Positions 60,374 to 64,000 of a DNA stretch of 64,000 nucleotides are shown here, piece by piece. Under the pieces are notes generated by a model. That model was not told the origin of the DNA. It ran no database searches and was given only the letters and a program-made list of their open reading frames with translations. The DNA is from Bifidobacterium lemurum (GTDB taxonomy: Bacteria > Actinomycetota > Actinomycetes > Actinomycetales > Bifidobacteriaceae). The number at the start of each line of letters is the position of its first letter. Positions within the stretch are counted from its first letter, which is position 1. Position numbers and translations under genes: made by a program. The stretch covers positions 1,798,001 through 1,862,000 of the forward strand of contig NZ_CP062948.1 of assembly GCF_014898175.1 (NCBI RefSeq), read 5' to 3'.

Positions 60374-61708
60374 ATGCCATTGGTTATCGTCGCCTGCGCC
60401 GTCGCGGTGCTGATCTTCCTCATCGTCAAGCTCAAGCTCAACACCTTCGTCGCGCTGATCATCACGTCGATTCTGGCCGCGTTGGCGCTGGGCATCCCCA
60501 CCGCCGACATCCCCACCGTCATCGAGACGGGCATCGGCGGCCAGCTGGGCCATCTCGCCGTGATCTTCGGTTTCGGCTCCATGCTCGGCAAACTCGTCGC
60601 CGACTGCGGCGGCGGCCACCGCATCGCCACCACGCTGATCCGCAGATTCGGCCGCACCCGCATCCAGATCGCCGTGGTGCTCGCCTCGTTCATCGTCGGA
60701 CTGGCGTTGTTCTTCGAAGTCGGTCTGGTCGTGCTGCTGCCGATCATCTTCGTCATCGCCCGCGAGCTGGATATGCCGCTGATGTATCTGGGCATTCCGA
60801 TGGCCGCCACGCTCAACGTCACCCACGCGTTCCTGCCGCCGCATCCCGCGCCCACCGCCATCACCGAAACGCTGGGCGCAAGCATGGGACAGGTGCTGAT
60901 CTACGGCGTCATCGTATCCATTCCGACGGTGATCGTGTGCGGTCCGCTGTTCAACATGGTGCTGCACCGCATCAGGCCGAGCCTGTACCGCAAGGACATC
61001 GATGTGGCCGTGCTCGGCGACGTCAAGGAATTCAACGACGACGAGACGCCGGGCTTCGGCATCAGCGTGCTGACCTCGATGATGCCGGTCATCCTCATCG
61101 CTCTCGCCACGGTGTTTTCGTTCGTGCTGCCCGAGGGGAGCCTGGTCAACGAGGCCATCCAATTCGTCGGCGCGCCGGACATCGCCATGCTGATCTCGCT
61201 GATCGTGGCCGTGTTCACCATGGGCGTGTGCCGCAAGCTGAGCATGGCGCAGATCGGCGACTCCATGGTCGAGTCGGTCAAACAGGTGGCCATGATGCTG
61301 CTGATCATCGGCGGTGGCGGCGCCTTCAAGCAGGTGCTCACCGAAGGCGGCATCGCCGACTTCATCTCCACACTGTTCACCAATATCAACATGCCTCCGC
61401 TGTTGGCCGCCTGGCTGGTCGCCGCCGTGCTGCGCGTGTGCCTCGGCTCGGCCACGGTCTCCGCGCTCACCGCGGCCGGACTGGTCGCCCCGCTGGTCGC
61501 CGCCACCGGCGTCAACCCGGCGCTGATGGTGCTTGCCGTGGGCGCGGGCTCCGTGTTCGCCGACCATGTGAACGACGCCGGATTCTGGATGATCAAGGAG
61601 TATTTCGGCCTGTCTCTTAAGGAGACGCTGATGTCGTGGACCACGCTCACCTCGGTGCTCTCGTTGACCGGCCTGGCCTCCGTGCTCGCCCTGTCGATGG
61701 TGGTGTGA
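60374..61708 (+). CDS. GntP-family permease, second copy
   Basis: A 444-residue GntP protein with FFEVGLVVLLPIIFVIA, HAFLPPHPAPTAITETLGASMG, GGGGAFKQVLTEGGIADFIS and VFADHVNDAGFWMIKEYFGLS. It is more like the gluconate/idonate subgroup than the neighbour at 55861. The ORF can be read further upstream, but ATG 60374, with AAAGAGG upstream, is the sensible start. It probably imports the keto-acid reduced by the SDR. TTCGGATCGA is repeated twice in the 44 bases before it. Confidence 0.93.
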   Translation: MPLVIVACAVAVLIFLIVKLKLNTFVALIITSILAALALGIPTADIPTVIETGIGGQLGHLAVIFGFGSMLGKLVADCGGGHRIATTLIRRFGRTRIQIAVVLASFIVGLALFFEVGLVVLLPIIFVIARELDMPLMYLGIPMAATLNVTHAFLPPHPAPTAITETLGASMGQVLIYGVIVSIPTVIVCGPLFNMVLHRIRPSLYRKDIDVAVLGDVKEFNDDETPGFGISVLTSMMPVILIALATVFSFVLPEGSLVNEAIQFVGAPDIAMLISLIVAVFTMGVCRKLSMAQIGDSMVESVKQVAMMLLIIGGGGAFKQVLTEGGIADFISTLFTNINMPPLLAAWLVAAVLRVCLGSATVSALTAAGLVAPLVAATGVNPALMVLAVGAGSVFADHVNDAGFWMIKEYFGLSLKETLMSWTTLTSVLSLTGLASVLALSMVV

Positions 61709-61724
61709 CCGTCCGCCGACATGC

Positions 61725-61762
61725 GAAAGCCGCCCGTCTCCTGAAGAAGCGGGCGGCTTTTC
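61725..61762. terminator. Bidirectional terminator before the amino-acid permease
   Basis: AAAGCCGCCCG pairs with CGGGCGGCTTT around a 13-nt loop, followed by T residues. It lies between converging genes. Confidence 0.85.
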
Positions 61763-61777
61763 GTGGAATGGGTCGGG

Positions 61778-63196
61778 CTATTGCTTGTTGAGCTTGGAGC
61801 GCTTGCGGCTGTAGGCGAAGTACACCACCAGGCCCAGCGCGAACCATACGGCGAAACGCACCCAGGTCTCCCAATTGAGTCCGGCGATCAGAATGAGGCA
61901 GAACACGATCGAGACGATCGGCGTGAACGGCACGCCCGGCGCTCTGAAGCCGCGGTGAGCGTCAGGCTGGGTGCGGCGCATCCACAGAACGCCCGCCGAG
62001 ACGATGATGAACGCGCTCAGCGTGCCGATGTTCACCAGCTCGAACAGGATGTTGATGTTGATGAAGCCGCCCGCGAACGCGGTGAGCAGCCCGAAGAACC
62101 ATGTGCCCTTGAACGGCGTGCGGTGCTTGGGATGCACCTCGCCGAAAAGCTTGGGGAACAGGCCGTCGCGGCTCATCGCATAGCAGATGCGGCTCTGGCC
62201 GTACAGCTGCACGAGCATCACCGTGGTCATGCCCACCAGCGCGCCGAGGTTCACGATGAACGCCAGCCAGTTGAGGCCGGTGGCGAGGATCACGCCGGCG
62301 ACCGGCGCGTCGATGAAGTTCGCGAACTCCTGATAGGGAACGATGCCGGTCATGATCAGCGTCATGATCACATACAGCACGGTGGACACGGCCAGCGAGA
62401 GCAGGATGCCGCGCGGCAGCGTCTTGTTCGGATTGACGGTCTCCTCGGCGGAGGAGCTGACCGCGTCGAAGCCGATGAAGCTGAAGAACACTATCGAGGC
62501 GGCCGGCACGATGCCCATCGGCTGGGTGGAGCCGGGCTGGAAGGTGTAGATGCCGTAGGGGGAGAAGGGCTTCCAATTGTCGGGATTCACATACCAGACG
62601 GTGCACACGATGAACAGCACGATGATCGCGAGCTTGATCAGCACCATAACGTCGTTGGTGCGTTTCGTCTGGTTGATGCCGATGGACAGCACCCAGGTGA
62701 TGACCAGCACGATCACGAAGCCCGGCAGGTTGAAGTAGGTGGTCACGCCCTCCGTGGTGCCGTACGCGGCGGTCAGTTCGACCGGCAGATGCAGGCCGAA
62801 TCCCTCCAACAGCTTGTTGAAGTACCCGGACCAGCCGGCGGAGACGGTGGCCGCCTGCAGCGCGTATTCCAGGATCAGGTCCCAGCCGATCATAAAGGCG
62901 ATGAGTTCGCCGAACGCCAGATAGGCGTAGGAGTAGGCCGAGCCGGAGACGGGTGCCATCGAGGCGAACTCGGCGTAGCACAGGCCGGCGAAGCCGCAGC
63001 AGACGGCCGCCAGCAGGAACGACACCGACAGCGCCGGGCCCGCGGTGAGCGCGCCCTTGCCGGTGAGCACGAAGATGCCGGTGCCGATGATCGCGCCGAT
63101 GCCCAGCATCGTCAGGTCGAAGGTGCGCATGGTGCGCTTGAGCGGCGTGGATTCCGCCGTCAGTTGGTCCACGGTTTTCTTACGAAACAGGTCCAT
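61778..63196 (-). CDS. APC-family amino-acid permease
   Basis: A 472-residue carrier with 12 hydrophobic segments, resembling the cationic amino-acid transporter group (YfnA-like). The APC consensus is visible at the start (LTMLGIGAIIGTGIFVLTG) and in FSFIGFDAVSSSAEETVNP. Substrate unknown; basic or branched amino acids are typical. It is a single-gene unit, divergent from alr and ended by a terminator. Confidence 0.9.
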   Translation of the reverse strand: MDLFRKKTVDQLTAESTPLKRTMRTFDLTMLGIGAIIGTGIFVLTGKGALTAGPALSVSFLLAAVCCGFAGLCYAEFASMAPVSGSAYSYAYLAFGELIAFMIGWDLILEYALQAATVSAGWSGYFNKLLEGFGLHLPVELTAAYGTTEGVTTYFNLPGFVIVLVITWVLSIGINQTKRTNDVMVLIKLAIIVLFIVCTVWYVNPDNWKPFSPYGIYTFQPGSTQPMGIVPAASIVFFSFIGFDAVSSSAEETVNPNKTLPRGILLSLAVSTVLYVIMTLIMTGIVPYQEFANFIDAPVAGVILATGLNWLAFIVNLGALVGMTTVMLVQLYGQSRICYAMSRDGLFPKLFGEVHPKHRTPFKGTWFFGLLTAFAGGFININILFELVNIGTLSAFIIVSAGVLWMRRTQPDAHRGFRAPGVPFTPIVSIVFCLILIAGLNWETWVRFAVWFALGLVVYFAYSRKRSKLNKQ

Positions 63197-63424
63197 GATC
63201 TTCTCTCATTTGGATTCGTGTGGATTCGGATGCGAACTGCGTGAAGCAGCGACCGAGGCACCATGATAAAAGGTGGGGTGACATGGCCGTGTTTTTGCCC
63301 ACGACATGATACGGTGCCCTATCCGCGCTCCGTTCGGTCTGACGGCGTGGGGAATGTGCCCCGTTGGGGAAACGCCGGTGGGTTCTCCGACGATTCGTCA
63401 CATGCGCGAGACACAATGGCGGGT

Positions 63425-64000
63425 ATGAGTTTGAACGCGGCACCCGAAATCTCGTTCTCGTCCGAGCAGGGCAAGGCCAATTACGAGGCGGCCAAACGTC
63501 GGTATCCGGCGCAGGCCATCGTCGATCTGGCCGCCCTGCGCGACAATATGCGCCATCTGGTGGATGTCGTCGGCGGGGCGCATTCGGGCACCGCGGTGAT
63601 GGGTGTGGTGAAAGCCGACGCCTACGGGCATGGCCTGCTGCCCGCCGCGCTGGCCGCCTTGGCCGGCGGCGCCACCTGGTTGGGCACCGCGCAGGCGCAT
63701 GAGGCGCTGACGCTGCGCAAACTGGGCATCGGCCCCGACCGCTGCCGCATGCTCACCTGGATGTACAACGGCGCGCAGGTGCCCTTCGACGAGCTCATCG
63801 CCAACGACATCGACGTGTCGGTCGGCTCCCTGGCCGGTCTCGACCGGCTGTCCTGCGCCGCTCGCCAAGTCGGCAAACCGGCCCGCGTGCATGTGAAGGT
63901 CGACTCCGGGTTCGGACGCAACGGCTTCACCGAGGAGAATTTCGACGAAGCGCTCGCCCGGCTGGCGCTGCTCGCGCGTGAAGGCGCGCTCGATATCGTG
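63425..64000 (+). CDS. alr: Alanine racemase (5' part)
   Basis: Supplies D-alanine for peptidoglycan. The frame runs open to the window edge, 192 codons. PLP lysine Lys63 lies in VVKADAYGHG, the family signature, and VHVKVDSGFGRNGF is the conserved barrel stretch. ATG 63425 has only a weak purine box (GGCGGG); the 228 bases to the divergent amino-acid permease must hold both promoters. About half of the gene lies outside the window. Confidence 0.93.
   Translation, partial: MSLNAAPEISFSSEQGKANYEAAKRRYPAQAIVDLAALRDNMRHLVDVVGGAHSGTAVMGVVKADAYGHGLLPAALAALAGGATWLGTAQAHEALTLRKLGIGPDRCRMLTWMYNGAQVPFDELIANDIDVSVGSLAGLDRLSCAARQVGKPARVHVKVDSGFGRNGFTEENFDEALARLALLAREGALDIV

Overview
The window reads as chromosomal DNA of a high-GC actinobacterium, most likely a Bifidobacterium. 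The clues are the gene order prfB-ftsE-ftsX-CHAP hydrolase-smpB, recQ next to luxS, cysK next to metB, a GH42/GH51 galactoside-arabinoside locus with a LacI regulator, and several LacI/GntR-controlled carbohydrate operons. The species cannot be named from sequence alone. I found no rRNA or tRNA genes, integrase, transposase or prophage.

Layout. 1-16 kb is core metabolism and cell biology: the end of an iron alcohol dehydrogenase, glmM, def, an exonuclease, a tiny membrane protein, prfB, ftsEX with a secreted CHAP hydrolase, smpB, glmS and an RluA-type pseudouridine synthase. 14.5-23.2 kb is a sugar locus: LacI regulator, two ABC permeases, GH42 beta-galactosidase, GH51 arabinofuranosidase and a lipoprotein binding protein. 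These are linked by a shared operator-like motif. 23.3-28.1 kb is the most unusual stretch. It has two AAA+ ATPase/DUF4143 genes, each led by exactly four tandem repeats ending about 17-20 nt before the chosen start codon. A third four-unit array stands without such a gene, beside a second, paralogous sugar-binding lipoprotein. 28.1-34.7 kb holds coaX and a five-gene peptide ABC importer. 35-37.2 kb is a GntR-ABC unit with a perfect palindrome in its promoter. 37.6-40.1 kb is cysK-metB. 40.3-44.6 kb is an ABC exporter with two ATPases and a TetR-family regulator.

44.6-50.4 kb is a LacI-controlled operon: permease, TIM-barrel epimerase, PfkB kinase, then 3-hexulose-6-phosphate synthase and 6-phospho-3-hexuloisomerase, the two ribulose-monophosphate enzymes. 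50.7-54 kb holds recQ, luxS and a GNAT protein. 54.3-61.7 kb is a gluconate regulon: FCD-type GntR, gluconokinase, GntP permease, 6-phosphogluconate dehydrogenase, LacI, an SDR ketogluconate-type reductase and a second GntP. An identical 18-bp motif lies at two of its promoters. The window ends with an amino-acid permease and the start of alanine racemase.

Between genes, the window is rich in structured repeats that carry no gene. There are long inverted repeats with perfect or near-perfect arms of 13-35 bp (one family seen twice, 49.5 kb apart), a dispersed 'GTCATCC-GAGCGGAGC' element, a 72-bp tandem repeat and the three four-unit arrays. Many of these elements contain four copies of a short motif. 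Functions below rest on motifs read by eye; no database search or folding calculation was run.
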